Of a stretch of DNA of 64,000 nt, positions 16,867-25,282 are shown piece by piece. A model generated the notes under the pieces. It was given only the letters and a program-made list of their open reading frames with translations, had not been told where the DNA came from and did no database searches. The stretch is from assembly GCF_030145185.1 (NCBI RefSeq), contig NZ_JAQYWB010000021.1, forward strand, positions 1 to 64,000. The letters are read 5' to 3'. Every line of letters begins with the position of its first letter. Positions within the stretch are counted from its first letter, which is position 1. The DNA comes from Desulfoluna sp. Lineage in GTDB: Bacteria > Desulfobacterota > Desulfobacteria > Desulfobacterales > Desulfolunaceae. Both the position numbers and the translations under genes were made by a program.

Positions 16867-16994
16867 CGGGAGTGCAAGAAAATGCACCGTGCGTCGCAAG
16901 TGCATGAGTTGCAGGTGGATAGCATTCAACTCAGCCGTTGACTTTAACCTGAGGCGGGGCGTCATTTTATTAAAACGCCCCTTTTAAAAAAACA

Positions 16995-17033
16995 AAAAGG
17001 GCGCATCGAAAACTCGATGCACCCTTTTTTTAT
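16995..17033. terminator. Bidirectional terminator between RND exporter and etfA
   Basis: A hairpin with stem GCATCGA / TCGATGC extended by GGG/CCC pairs is flanked by A-rich and T-rich tracts. It has TTTTTTT on the + side and TTTTTGTTTTTTT on the - side. It can stop both the exporter and the etfBA transcripts. Confidence 0.75.
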
Positions 17034-17070
17034 TCAGGTCTTAAGAGCGGGGGAAAACCCCGCGACTCTC

Positions 17071-18021
17071 TTAGAGGTCGTTGACCGCTTCGGTGAGTTC
17101 GGGAAGGAACTCAAGGATGTCGGCAACAATCCCTACGTCCGCCACCTGGAAGATGGGGGCGTTTTCATTTTTGTTGATGGCGATCATGAAGCCACCCTTG
17201 ATGCCGCCCAGGTGCTGGAAGGAGCCGCTGATGCCGCAGGCCATGTAGACCTTGGGCTTGACGGTGCACCCGGAGGTACCCACCTGACGTGAAGGCTCGA
17301 GCCATTTGGCGTCGACGATGGGGCGGGAGCAGGAAACTTCAGCACCTGCGCCAAGGGCCTCAGCCAGCTCATGAGCGATTTCAATGTTGTCTTCGTCTTC
17401 GATACCGCGACCGATGGAGACGAGCAGGTCGGCTTTGGTGATGTCTACATCACCTGCTTCGGGCTCAACAATCTCGATGAACGTGCGCTTGGCAGAGATA
17501 TCGCCAGCGGCTGCGGCTTCAACGCTGCCGCCCGCAGACTTGGACTCGTCCGCTGCGAAGGTTCCGGGACGAAGGGCAATCACCGCACCGTTTGATGCGT
17601 CCACGTTGACGTGGGTGTTGACCTCGCCGCCGAATTCCTGGCGTACGGTCTTGAGGGTGGTGCCGTCGACTTCAAGGGAGATGATGTCGGAGACGTAAGC
17701 GGCGTCCATCTTAATGGAGAGGCCGGGGGCGCAATCCATGGCGAAGGTGTTGTTGGTGAAAAGAACAACAGAGCCTGCGGGGATGACGTTGATCAGAGCT
17801 TTTCTGACCACTTCCGCGTTGGGATAGGCCAGGCCTGCGTCATCAATTTTGATGACTTTCGGGAAAATCTTGGCGGCGTCGTCGGCCACGGCATCAATGC
17901 CGGATCCGGTGACGATGGCGGTGACGTCATCGCCAACGGCCTTTGCAGCCACAACCAGTTCCATCGCGGAATCATCAAGAACGCCATCGTTATGTACCAA
18001 ATATGCAAATACCTGTGCCAT
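17071..18021 (-). CDS. etfA: Electron transfer flavoprotein, alpha subunit
   Basis: This 316-residue EtfA has the N-terminal AANH-like fold domain and the C-terminal FAD domain with the family block GASRAVVDA-like SRPIVDAKWL, VKPKVYMACGISGSFQHLGGI and the closing INKNENAPIFQVADVGIVAD. With EtfB it carries electrons from acyl-CoA dehydrogenase to a membrane quinone oxidoreductase, here the protein encoded upstream at 18961-21027. The start ATG overlaps the etfB stop by one base (TAATG), indicating translational coupling. It lacks the extra ferredoxin-like domains of bifurcating Etf variants. Confidence 0.95.
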   Translation of the reverse strand: MAQVFAYLVHNDGVLDDSAMELVVAAKAVGDDVTAIVTGSGIDAVADDAAKIFPKVIKIDDAGLAYPNAEVVRKALINVIPAGSVVLFTNNTFAMDCAPGLSIKMDAAYVSDIISLEVDGTTLKTVRQEFGGEVNTHVNVDASNGAVIALRPGTFAADESKSAGGSVEAAAAGDISAKRTFIEIVEPEAGDVDITKADLLVSIGRGIEDEDNIEIAHELAEALGAGAEVSCSRPIVDAKWLEPSRQVGTSGCTVKPKVYMACGISGSFQHLGGIKGGFMIAINKNENAPIFQVADVGIVADILEFLPELTEAVNDL

Positions 18022-18809
18022 TACTGCAGCCCTCCATTCGCTTTAAGGATTTCGATGAGTTTTTCGATGATCTGGTCGTTGCTTCCTTCGAGCATTTCAG
18101 CGCCGTCACCAGACTCGGGAACGAAGTAGTCGACCTTCTTGACTTTGGCACCGGCTTCGCCAACGGCGGCGGCGTCAAGGCCCAGATCGGCTGCGCCGAG
18201 CTCGGGGATTTCAACACCAGAGACCTGACGAATACCACGGATACCCACGTAGCGGGGCTCATTGATACCGGTCTGGATGGAAAGCACGCAGGGAAGATCG
18301 ATTTCGTTCATCTCCTGGTTGCCGCCTTCGATTTCACGACCGATGGTGAGCTTGCCGTCACCGGCTTCAATTTTATTGACCAGAGAGGCGTAGGGGTAGT
18401 CCATCATGGCAGCAAGCATGCCGCCGACAGCGCCGGCCCCTTCATCGGCCTGAGCACCGGTGAAGATCAGGTCGTAGTTGCCTTTGTCCACGCAGCCTTT
18501 GAGGATCGTGGCCACGCCTTTGCAGTCGGAGCCTTCGAAGGCGTCGTCGGTCAGGAGGATGCCTTTGGCGGCGCCCATGGCCATTTCACGACGGAGCACT
18601 TCGTCAGACTCGTCATCGCCTACGGTCACAACAGTGACGGTGCCGCCGACGTTGTCAACAATCTGAATCGCTTCTTCGACAGCGTAGTTGTCCCATTCGT
18701 TCACGGAAAAAACCAGATCGTCACGCTCGATGTCGTTGCCTTCGGCGTTCATTTCGATCTCGTTTTCAGCCGAGTCGGGAACTCTTTTGACACATACTAA
18801 GATTTCCAT
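18021..18809 (-). CDS. etfB: Electron transfer flavoprotein, beta subunit
   Basis: This 262-residue EtfB begins MEILVCVKRVPDSAENEI, with the typical nucleotide-binding core SVNEWDNYAVEEAIQI, TVVTVGDDESDEVLRREMAMG and GAQADEGAGAVGGMLA. It forms the heterodimer with EtfA and binds AMP or FAD, according to subtype. The ribosome site GGGAGG lies before the ATG at 18809. It is preceded by the Fe-S oxidoreductase with a 151-bp gap that holds a strong hairpin, so stoichiometry of the two parts of the operon may differ. Confidence 0.95.
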   Translation of the reverse strand: MEILVCVKRVPDSAENEIEMNAEGNDIERDDLVFSVNEWDNYAVEEAIQIVDNVGGTVTVVTVGDDESDEVLRREMAMGAAKGILLTDDAFEGSDCKGVATILKGCVDKGNYDLIFTGAQADEGAGAVGGMLAAMMDYPYASLVNKIEAGDGKLTIGREIEGGNQEMNEIDLPCVLSIQTGINEPRYVGIRGIRQVSGVEIPELGAADLGLDAAAVGEAGAKVKKVDYFVPESGDGAEMLEGSNDQIIEKLIEILKANGGLQ

Positions 18810-18927
18810 GTTATTCCTCCCAAAAAGTTAATATACACCCGGATCCTAAATCTTGTATCTGACGCGCCGGCCGGGGTTATGGCAGGTCCTGCCGGCGGAT
18901 AGAGGCACACGATTCACAGGAATATAC

Positions 18928-18951
18928 ATGGGGCCGCACATGCGGCCCCAT
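18928..18951. repeat. Strong intercistronic hairpin between EMO and etfB
   Basis: ATGGGGCCGCA-CA-TGCGGCCCCAT is a perfect 11-bp stem in the 151-bp gap. It has no T-tract in the direction of transcription, so it is more likely a processing or stability element than a full terminator. Confidence 0.55.
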
Positions 18952-18960
18952 TTTGGTTGA

Positions 18961-21027
18961 CTACTTTTCCATGTGTTGTTCGATGAGCTCGGTCAGCTCA
19001 ATAGCTTCCAACTGATCGTCAAGGCCGGCGACCTTGATGGCGTCTTCCATATTGACCATACAGAAGGGGCAGGCGCAGACGATGACGTTGGCGCCGGCGT
19101 CATGGGCCATCTGGACGCGAAGAACAGCCATGCGCTCATTCTCTTCGGGCTCGTAGAAGAGGTTGAGGCCGCCGCCGCTGCAGCAGAGAGCCCGGTCACG
19201 GTTCTTTTCCATCTCGACCAGTTTCAGGCCGGGGATGGCGGTCATGGCGTTACGGGGTGCCTCGTAGAGGCCGTTGTGGCGACCGAGGTAGCAGGGGTCG
19301 TGGTAGGTGTAGACCTTGGTGGGATCTTCCACCGACTTGAGCTTGAGGGTGCCGTCCTTGACCTTTTTGACGATGACCTCGGAGATGTGCTCCACGGGGA
19401 GCTCCAGTTCGGGATAATCGTTTTTCAGGGCGTTGTAGGCGTGGGGGTCGGAGGTGACGACCTTCTTGGCACCGGACTCATTGATGGCGTCAATGTTTTC
19501 GGATTTCAGCTGCTGGAAGAGCATCTCTTCACCGAAACGCACCACCTCGTTGCCACTGTCTTTTTCCTGTTTGCCGAGGATGCAGAAGTCTTCCTGGACG
19601 GTATCCAGAATTTTAGAGGTGCATCTGGCGATGTTGATCATGCGGTCGTCGTAGCTGGTGATGGAGTCGACAAAGTAGAGGGTGTCGGAGGTGTCCCCGT
19701 TCTCCACAATTTTTACGTTGCACTCGGCGGCGAACTCTTTGTCCTTGGCCCAGTCTGCACGTTTTTTCTCGACTTTACCCCAGGGGTTGCCTCGTTTGCC
19801 GAGGGCCTTCAAGGGTTTCTGGAGGGTCTGGGGCACTTCGCCTTCGTCCACCAGGCCGCGACGCAAGTCGACAATTTTGTCGATGTATTCAATGCCCAGG
19901 GGGCACTCCTGCTCACAGGCACCGCAGGTGGTGCAGGACCAGATCTCTTCCGCAGTAAAGATGGAGCCGATGAGGGGCTCGCTTTTCTTCATCTCGCCCC
20001 GGAGGGGATAGTTCTTGAACATGAGGTCCCTGGCTTTAATGGTAATAAAGCGCGGGGAGAGGGGACGACCCACCAGGTTGGCGGGGCACTGGTCAGAACA
20101 CCGGCCACAGTCGGCACAGGTGTAAAAGTCCAGCATGTGCTTCCAGGTGAAGTCCTCTATTTTCTTGACACCAAAGGATTTCAAGTCGTCCAGGCCTTCG
20201 GCCGTGATGCCGTAAACCATGGGCTTGATATTTCCGCGCTGCACCCGCATGAAAGCCACGTTAAACAGCGAGGTGATGACGTGGAAATGTTTCCCCATAG
20301 GCAGGAAGCAGAGGAAGAAAAAGAAGAGCGTGTCGTGGCAGTAGTAGGACACGATGTGAAGCACCTGAAGCAGGCCATGGGGAGCACCGGCGAAGAGGTG
20401 TGCGAAGGCCCAGGCCAAGGTCAGGGGAGGCAGGAAGGCGTCGTGGCCGGCGGCGACGAGGACGGCTTCAAAAAGGCTCTCCGTGACCATCAGACCCATG
20501 ATGATGCAGCAGACGAAGACCGCCTCGGCGGTGTGGTCATGGCCCAACTCTTTGGGCACCGCGTAGCGGGCGGGTTTAAAAACACCCCTGCGGATGGCGG
20601 CCACCAGACAGGCGAAGAACACGATGGTGGCTGCGTAGTCTTTCAGCACGTTGTAGACAGCGCCGACGGGTTGATCCGCGGCCAGGCCGGGAAGGGCAAA
20701 ATCCGGAAACATGCCGATGACCACCAGGGAACAGGTCCGAAGCGCCAGGGTCAGGAAGCCGAAAAAGATCATCATGTGGAGCACACCGGCAAACATGTAA
20801 CGGGGCTGCTTGATCTGGCCCAGCCAGACGACGGCTATGTTCTTAAGTCGTGCTGGAATGTTAGCAAATCGGCTGTTGTCCGGCGCCGCTTTGACGAGGG
20901 GGGCCAGACGTTTTGCGATAATGTAAGCAAAAAGACCCACACCGACAACCACATAGAGAAACGAAATCAGCCATCCCGGGATAAATCCCAAAATCATTGA
21001 ATGGGCAGGTGAAATAAGATGTTCCAT
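18961..21027 (-). CDS. HdrD-like EtfAB:quinone oxidoreductase (membrane Fe-S protein, EMO type)
   Basis: The 688-residue protein has an N-terminal membrane part with about five or six helices and heme-ligand-like His residues (nitrate-reductase-gamma-like). Two [4Fe-4S] motifs follow, TCADCGRCSDQCP (about 303) and CTTCGACEQECP (about 364), then two CCG-type domains. The second CCG domain is intact (DPCYLGRHNG, LCCSGGG, CPFCMVNMEDA). The first is degenerate, with KDSGNEVVRFGEEMLFQ where CCGD is expected and SDPHAYNALKNDYP where CPHC is expected. Next to etfBA and acyl-CoA dehydrogenase, it most likely passes beta-oxidation electrons from Etf to menaquinone. Confidence 0.87.
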   Translation of the reverse strand: MEHLISPAHSMILGFIPGWLISFLYVVVGVGLFAYIIAKRLAPLVKAAPDNSRFANIPARLKNIAVVWLGQIKQPRYMFAGVLHMMIFFGFLTLALRTCSLVVIGMFPDFALPGLAADQPVGAVYNVLKDYAATIVFFACLVAAIRRGVFKPARYAVPKELGHDHTAEAVFVCCIIMGLMVTESLFEAVLVAAGHDAFLPPLTLAWAFAHLFAGAPHGLLQVLHIVSYYCHDTLFFFFLCFLPMGKHFHVITSLFNVAFMRVQRGNIKPMVYGITAEGLDDLKSFGVKKIEDFTWKHMLDFYTCADCGRCSDQCPANLVGRPLSPRFITIKARDLMFKNYPLRGEMKKSEPLIGSIFTAEEIWSCTTCGACEQECPLGIEYIDKIVDLRRGLVDEGEVPQTLQKPLKALGKRGNPWGKVEKKRADWAKDKEFAAECNVKIVENGDTSDTLYFVDSITSYDDRMINIARCTSKILDTVQEDFCILGKQEKDSGNEVVRFGEEMLFQQLKSENIDAINESGAKKVVTSDPHAYNALKNDYPELELPVEHISEVIVKKVKDGTLKLKSVEDPTKVYTYHDPCYLGRHNGLYEAPRNAMTAIPGLKLVEMEKNRDRALCCSGGGLNLFYEPEENERMAVLRVQMAHDAGANVIVCACPFCMVNMEDAIKVAGLDDQLEAIELTELIEQHMEK

Positions 21028-21116
21028 ACTTAGCTTTCCCTCTCTCCCTTAGTTGAAATGATACAATATCCTCAAACAGCACGTAGTAATAGTGCCATTT
21101 TACTCCATAATTAAAA

Positions 21117-21130
21117 TGAATAACCCTTCA
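21117..21130. promoter_or_regulatory. TetR(FadR-like) operator candidate upstream of EMO-etfBA
   Basis: TGAATAACCCTTCA matches 12 of 14 bases of the core box TGAATACCCATTCA found upstream of tetR at 24057-24070. It lies about 90 bp before the EMO start codon, in the promoter region of that operon. Confidence 0.4.
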
Positions 21131-21346
21131 AATGTAAATGACAAACGCAGTTCCGTCAAGTAAAAAAGCTTTATCACTCCCAATCGTGAGTCTTATTGGA
21201 TGATTATGACCATTGCTGTCAGCGTTTTATGGTGCACCTCCTTTCACTTTTTAAGTGTAGGAGAGTGAGGCAAAAGTTCCTTGCCTGTTCCTGAAACAAG
21301 ACAATTAAGTGTCTGTTATTGAACGTTTCAGGAGAGAGATATTCAA

Positions 21347-21371
21347 GAAAAGCATGGGCCCATTGCTTTTC
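21347..21371. repeat. Inverted repeat in the EMO/acyl-CoA dehydrogenase gap
   Basis: GAAAAGCATGGGCCCA-T-TGCTTTTC is a near-perfect palindrome with a GGGCCC centre. The 493-bp gap 21028-21520 contains no supported gene. It holds this repeat, a CACTT/AAGTG hairpin near 21238-21263, the TetR-like box and the terminator-like hairpin at 21449. Confidence 0.5.
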
Positions 21372-21448
21372 CGTGGATCCATAAAATTTGTCTTAATATA
21401 CGCAGCTTAAGCCACTCTGGGTGGATGCTTTGCTACGGGACGTTAAAC

Positions 21449-21483
21449 AGGAAGGGGTCGACAATGCCGCCGACCCCTTCCTC
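21449..21483 (-). terminator. Hairpin behind the acyl-CoA dehydrogenase gene
   Basis: A perfect 12-bp stem, AGGAAGGGGTCG / CGACCCCTTCCT, has a 10-nt loop and lies 38 nt behind the stop codon. It is followed on the minus strand by only a weak T-run (GTTTAAC). It separates the tetR-acd unit from the EMO-etfBA unit. Confidence 0.55.
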
Positions 21484-21520
21484 TAACCCTCGCGTTCCGG
21501 CCTTCAGGCCGTAAGAGTGA

Positions 21521-23323
21521 TCAGCAGATGAAGGAATCTTCAGAAATGTCCACAATGGCCGTGTTCGTGGCCTTGATCATCTCCATCTTGCCGAGGGTAA
21601 CGGGGAGCACGCAGCCGGTGAAGAAGTCGAGGCTCTTGATCTGCCCTTCGTAGAAGGGGAGATCCTTCTTCTTGGCCTTTTCGAGGCCCTTGGCTGCTGT
21701 CACACCGCGCCAGAGCAGCATCCACGCCATCACCACGTCACCGGTTACTTCCAGGAAGGGGTGGGCGTAGGAGAAGGCGCTCAGCACCTTCTCGCTCATG
21801 GCGGTTTTGCCCATGTGCATGGCCAGCTCGCCCAGCTTCATGAGGGCGGTCTCCATCTTGGCGGCGAAGGGGGCCACGGCGGGCACCTCTTTGGCTTCCG
21901 CGATGGTCTTGCTGATCTCTGCCATGAGATCCATGAAGACTTTACCCTTCTTCATGCCGAGTTTACGGCCGAGGAGGTCCATGGCCTGGATGCCGTTGGT
22001 GCCTTCGTAGATCATGGTGATGCGGCAGTCCCGAAGGAGCTGGGCCACGGGGTACTCTTCGATGAAGCCATACCCGCCGTACACCTGGATGGCGTGGCTG
22101 CAGACCTCAAAGGCGCGGTCGGTGACGTAGCCTTTGGCCACCGGGGTGAGGATCTCAATGAGGCCGGCGTACTTCTCTTTGGTCTCCGCGTCTTCGGCCA
22201 CGTGGACGTAGTCCTGGCAGAGGCCCACGTAGTAGAGGGTGCTTCGCATGGCCTCGACATAGGCTTTCATGGTGAGGAGCTGACGTTTCACGTCGGGGTG
22301 CTGGATGATGGCGACGCCGCCCTCTTTGGGCTTGACCAGGTTGGCGCCCTGGACGCGCTGCTTGGCGTAATCCACGGCGTACATGTAGGCGGCGGAGGCG
22401 CAGGAGAAACCCTGCATGCCGACGAGGAGGCGGGCTTCATTCATCATCAGGAACATATGCCCCATGCCCTTGTTCTCTTCGCCGATGAGGGTGCCGATGC
22501 AGGCCCCTTTGCCGCCGAGGGTGAGGGAGCAGGTGCAGTTGCCGTGGATGCCCATTTTGTGCTCGATACCGGTGCAGACCACGTCGTTGAAAGCACCCAG
22601 GGTGCCGTCGTCATTGACGAGGTACTTGGGCACGAGGAAGAGGCTGATGCCGCGGGTTCCGGCCGGAGCGCCTTCGATGCGGGCAAGGACAGGGTGGACG
22701 ATGTTGTCCACCATCTCATGCTCCCCACCGGAGATGAAGATCTTGGAGCCGCTGATGGAGTAAGTGCCGTCGTCATTTTTCTTGGCGATGGTCTCCAGGG
22801 CGCCCACGTCGGAGCCGGCGCAGGCCTCGGTGAGGAGCATGGTGCCGCCCCATTCGCCGGAGTAGAGTTTTTTGAGGTAGACGGCTTTCTGGGCTTCGGT
22901 GCCGAAGGACTCCACGAGTTTTCCGGCGCCGTGGGTGAGGCCGGCGTACATCATGAAGGGGTAGTTGGCGCCATTGAAATATTCGCTGGCCGCCTGGCCC
23001 ACCACATGGGGCATGCCCTGGCCGCCCCACTGGGGTTCTTCGGTCATGGCCAGCCATTCACCGGCATTGAAGAGGTCGTAGACCCGTTTGAAAGACTCGG
23101 GAACGATCACCTTGCCGGCGTCGAAGGTACAGCCCTGTTCATCCCCTTCTTTACAGATGGGGAGCAGCTCTTTGACCGCCAGGTTCCGCGCTTCGTTAAC
23201 GATCATATCCACGGTTTTTTTGTTGAACTCGGCATACCGATCGTTTTTGCTTAAGGTGCCCACTTCGAACTGTTCGTGCAGGACAAACTCCACGTCCCTG
23301 CGCTCTGAAATGACTTGAGCCAT
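21521..23323 (-). CDS. Acyl-CoA dehydrogenase (long, ~600-residue DmdC/FadE-like subgroup)
   Basis: This 600-residue FAD enzyme has the N-terminal, middle and C-terminal acyl-CoA dehydrogenase domains plus the extra C-terminal helical domain of the long subgroup. Landmarks are GGTMLLTEACAGSDVGAL (FAD/substrate loop), FISGGEHEMVDN, QVYGGYGFIEEYPVAQLLRD and the catalytic Glu in ITMIYEGTNGIQA (about 437). It oxidises an acyl-CoA to the 2-enoyl-CoA and feeds electrons to EtfAB. The substrate cannot be read from sequence; 3-methylthiopropanoyl-CoA, branched or medium-chain acyl-CoA are all possible for this subgroup. It lies 63 bp behind tetR on the same strand, probably in one operon. Confidence 0.92.
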   Translation of the reverse strand: MAQVISERRDVEFVLHEQFEVGTLSKNDRYAEFNKKTVDMIVNEARNLAVKELLPICKEGDEQGCTFDAGKVIVPESFKRVYDLFNAGEWLAMTEEPQWGGQGMPHVVGQAASEYFNGANYPFMMYAGLTHGAGKLVESFGTEAQKAVYLKKLYSGEWGGTMLLTEACAGSDVGALETIAKKNDDGTYSISGSKIFISGGEHEMVDNIVHPVLARIEGAPAGTRGISLFLVPKYLVNDDGTLGAFNDVVCTGIEHKMGIHGNCTCSLTLGGKGACIGTLIGEENKGMGHMFLMMNEARLLVGMQGFSCASAAYMYAVDYAKQRVQGANLVKPKEGGVAIIQHPDVKRQLLTMKAYVEAMRSTLYYVGLCQDYVHVAEDAETKEKYAGLIEILTPVAKGYVTDRAFEVCSHAIQVYGGYGFIEEYPVAQLLRDCRITMIYEGTNGIQAMDLLGRKLGMKKGKVFMDLMAEISKTIAEAKEVPAVAPFAAKMETALMKLGELAMHMGKTAMSEKVLSAFSYAHPFLEVTGDVVMAWMLLWRGVTAAKGLEKAKKKDLPFYEGQIKSLDFFTGCVLPVTLGKMEMIKATNTAIVDISEDSFIC

Positions 23324-23386
23324 GATATCTTCTCTCCTAGAACCTATGTTGTTAAAGGCGCGGCCGGGGTGGCCGTGCCGTTTCCT

Positions 23387-23995
23387 TTATTTCGGGGGTT
23401 CCCCGGACTTCTTCGGGAAGCCGATGCCGTGCATGTAAAGATCCACCAGGGGGTCGGCCATGGAGGCCAGGTCGTAGCGTCCTCCGGCGAGCACCCAGGT
23501 GTTGATCACCTCTTCCACGGCCCCTAAGATGAAGCGTTTCACCAGGCCAATGTAGAGGTCTTTGCGCATACAACCCTCTTCCTGGCCCTTCTCCACGATC
23601 TCTCCCACCAGGTTGCGGTACTGCTTGGAAATCTGGTTGATCTGGTCGGTGAGGGCGTCGGATTTTCGGACCTGGCGGGATTCGGATTGGAAGACCACGG
23701 CCAGGCCTTTATCGGCTTGAAAGGCGGTCAATTGATTTCGGATCAGGCTGCGAAGCTTCTCTTCGGAGTGGTCGCAATGGGCCACCGCGTCATAAAACTG
23801 ATCAAAGATCTGTTTGGCACGAAAGGAGAAGATTTGGAGCAGGATGTCCTCTTTGTTTTTGAAGTAGAGGTAGATGGTGCCGTCGGCGACACCGGCTTCC
23901 CGGGCGATCTGTGCCACGGTGGTCTGGTGGTATCCCTGCTTGGCAAAGACGGTGATGGCCGCCTCAATAATAAGATGATATTTGTCTGATTTCAT
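23387..23995 (-). CDS. TetR-family regulator of fatty-acid degradation (FadR-like)
   Basis: The 202-residue protein has a TetR helix-turn-helix (about 1-50) that closely resembles the Bacillus-type FadR of the TetR family: GYHQTTVAQIAREAGVADG followed by TIYLYFKNKEDIL. The C-terminal ligand domain fits acyl-CoA-binding members. Start at 23995 is chosen because the canonical protein begins MKSDKYHLIIEAA. It sits first in an operon with the acyl-CoA dehydrogenase and is likely relieved by long-chain acyl-CoA. The palindrome at 24053-24070 is the probable autoregulatory site, and a similar site precedes the EMO-etfBA operon. Confidence 0.9.
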   Translation of the reverse strand: MKSDKYHLIIEAAITVFAKQGYHQTTVAQIAREAGVADGTIYLYFKNKEDILLQIFSFRAKQIFDQFYDAVAHCDHSEEKLRSLIRNQLTAFQADKGLAVVFQSESRQVRKSDALTDQINQISKQYRNLVGEIVEKGQEEGCMRKDLYIGLVKRFILGAVEEVINTWVLAGGRYDLASMADPLVDLYMHGIGFPKKSGEPPK

Positions 23996-24052
23996 ACGGT
24001 TCCGGTCGATACACCTGGGATTTAAAGGGGACGGGTGGGCCCCGGTTGATAA

Positions 24053-24070
24053 TGAATGAATACCCATTCA
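24053..24070. promoter_or_regulatory. TetR(FadR-like) operator upstream of tetR
   Basis: TGAATGAATACCCATTCA has 6-bp inverted arms TGAATG / CATTCA. It resembles the TGAATGAnTAnTCATTCA-type boxes I recall for Bacillus FadR. It lies 57 bp before the tetR start, suited to autoregulation of tetR-acd. Confidence 0.6.
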
Positions 24071-24171
24071 ATACTATGAGAATTTGAATATTTTTGTCAA
24101 GTTAATTTCTTAAAGATAAGGTGTGTCCGTTGTTATATCAGAGTGATAGAGGACGTGAGTATTTATGCTTG

Positions 24172-24187
24172 CGGCACGAATATTGCT
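24172..24187 (+). promoter_or_regulatory. Sigma-54 promoter candidate upstream of trkA-like gene
   Basis: CGGCACGAATATTGCT matches the -24/-12 consensus TGGCACG-N4-TTGCW in all but the first base. GG (24173-24174) and GC (24185-24186) are exactly 10 nt apart. It points toward the trkA-like gene 188 bp downstream; the 380-bp gap holds no other gene apart from this and the TetR box. Confidence 0.5.
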
Positions 24188-24375
24188 TTTGACACCCGGT
24201 CCGGAAAGGGAACCTTTTGCTGGGTCGCCGGGGGTGGAGAGGTCCTTCGAGAATGGATGGGGCACAGGCAGGGGCACCGGCGAACCGGATCCGGGTTCTG
24301 GAAAAACGACGGGAAGGAAGGTATACTCGAAAAAAACCTCACGGTGAGGCCATCATCAACCCACGGAGACACAGG

Positions 24376-25032
24376 ATGAAACAGTTTGCGGTGATCGGTA
24401 TTGGAAGCTACGGCTGGTATCTGGCCTGCCACTTGTATGAGAAGGGGCACGAGGTGCTGGCCATTGATGCGGATGCGGGCCTGATCCAGAAGATCAAGGG
24501 GCGGGTGAGCCGTGCCCTGGTCGCCGATACCACCGATCCAGACGCCATCTCCGGTCTGGCGCTGGCCGAGATGGACCGGGTGGTGGTCTGCATCGGGTCG
24601 ATTTTAAGCAACTCTATTCTGACTGTTTTAAACCTCCAGGAGCTGGGGGTCACCTCCCTCATGGCCAAGTCCATCAGTGAACCCCACGCCCGGATCCTTC
24701 ATAAGATCGGGGTGGAGGAGGTCTTTTTCCCCGAAAAGGACCGGGCGATCTCCATGGCGGAGAAACTTCATACCCCGGACATGCTGGATTACCTGCCCTT
24801 TATCGAGGGGTATGGCATCGTTCAGATGACGGTTCCCTCCACCTTTATTGGCAAGCGACTCAAGGAGCTGAACCTCATCAACCGTTTCGGGGTCCAGATC
24901 GTGGCCATCAAGGCGTTCGTTCCAGAGAAGATGCACATGATCCCCACCGCGGACTTTTGCCTTAAGGAGAGCGATATGATGGTGCTTCTGGGGCCGGACA
25001 AGAGCATTGATAAGATTCGGAAGGTCTCGTGA
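24376..25032 (+). CDS. TrkA/KtrA-type potassium channel regulatory (RCK) protein
   Basis: The 218-residue protein has an N-terminal Rossmann RCK domain with GIGSYG nucleotide-binding loop and acidic residue at the end of the second strand (VLAIDAD), then the RCK_C domain (about 135-218). The size and order match KtrA, the cytoplasmic NAD/ATP-sensing gate of KtrB-type K+ channels. No ktrB/trkH gene is in the window, so it is an orphan here. ATG 24376 is chosen for its GGAG site and the canonical MKQFAVIGIGSYG start. A sigma-54-like promoter lies upstream, which would be unusual for this family. Confidence 0.9.
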   Translation: MKQFAVIGIGSYGWYLACHLYEKGHEVLAIDADAGLIQKIKGRVSRALVADTTDPDAISGLALAEMDRVVVCIGSILSNSILTVLNLQELGVTSLMAKSISEPHARILHKIGVEEVFFPEKDRAISMAEKLHTPDMLDYLPFIEGYGIVQMTVPSTFIGKRLKELNLINRFGVQIVAIKAFVPEKMHMIPTADFCLKESDMMVLLGPDKSIDKIRKVS

Positions 25033-25036
25033 GGGG

Positions 25037-25058
25037 AGGCGGCGTTGATGCGCCGCCT
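25037..25058. terminator. Hairpin after the trkA-like gene
   Basis: AGGCGGCG-TTGATG-CGCCGCCT is a perfect 8-bp stem, 4 nt after the stop codon. It lacks an adjacent T-tract; a T-run appears only about 30 nt later. It may stabilise or end the transcript. Confidence 0.45.
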
Positions 25059-25282
25059 GGCCCGGAAGGCTGCGGATTTCCCGTCTTGTTTTATTGCTAT
25101 TTCAGGTAGATATGGTAAAATTAACCCTTGGTTTGATCGCGGGTTCTTTCTGACCGACCCCTCCCCCTGTTTTTTTCTCTGCCCTATTTATTGGGCCCCT
25201 CCCCTTTGATCTGTTGCCCTTCGATGGGATCCGCCTTTTTGGGTCGACGTTGGCCCCACCCCTTACCGTTGGGAGGTTGATC

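Noticed and set aside
18973-21000. 675-codon open frame on the + strand opposite the EMO gene
   Set aside because: It mirrors a real gene with strong family motifs; its translation is low-complexity Gly/Asp/Val sequence caused by GC-rich third positions. The same applies to the 497-codon frame at 21761-23254 (+) and the 632-codon frame at 14384-16282 (-).
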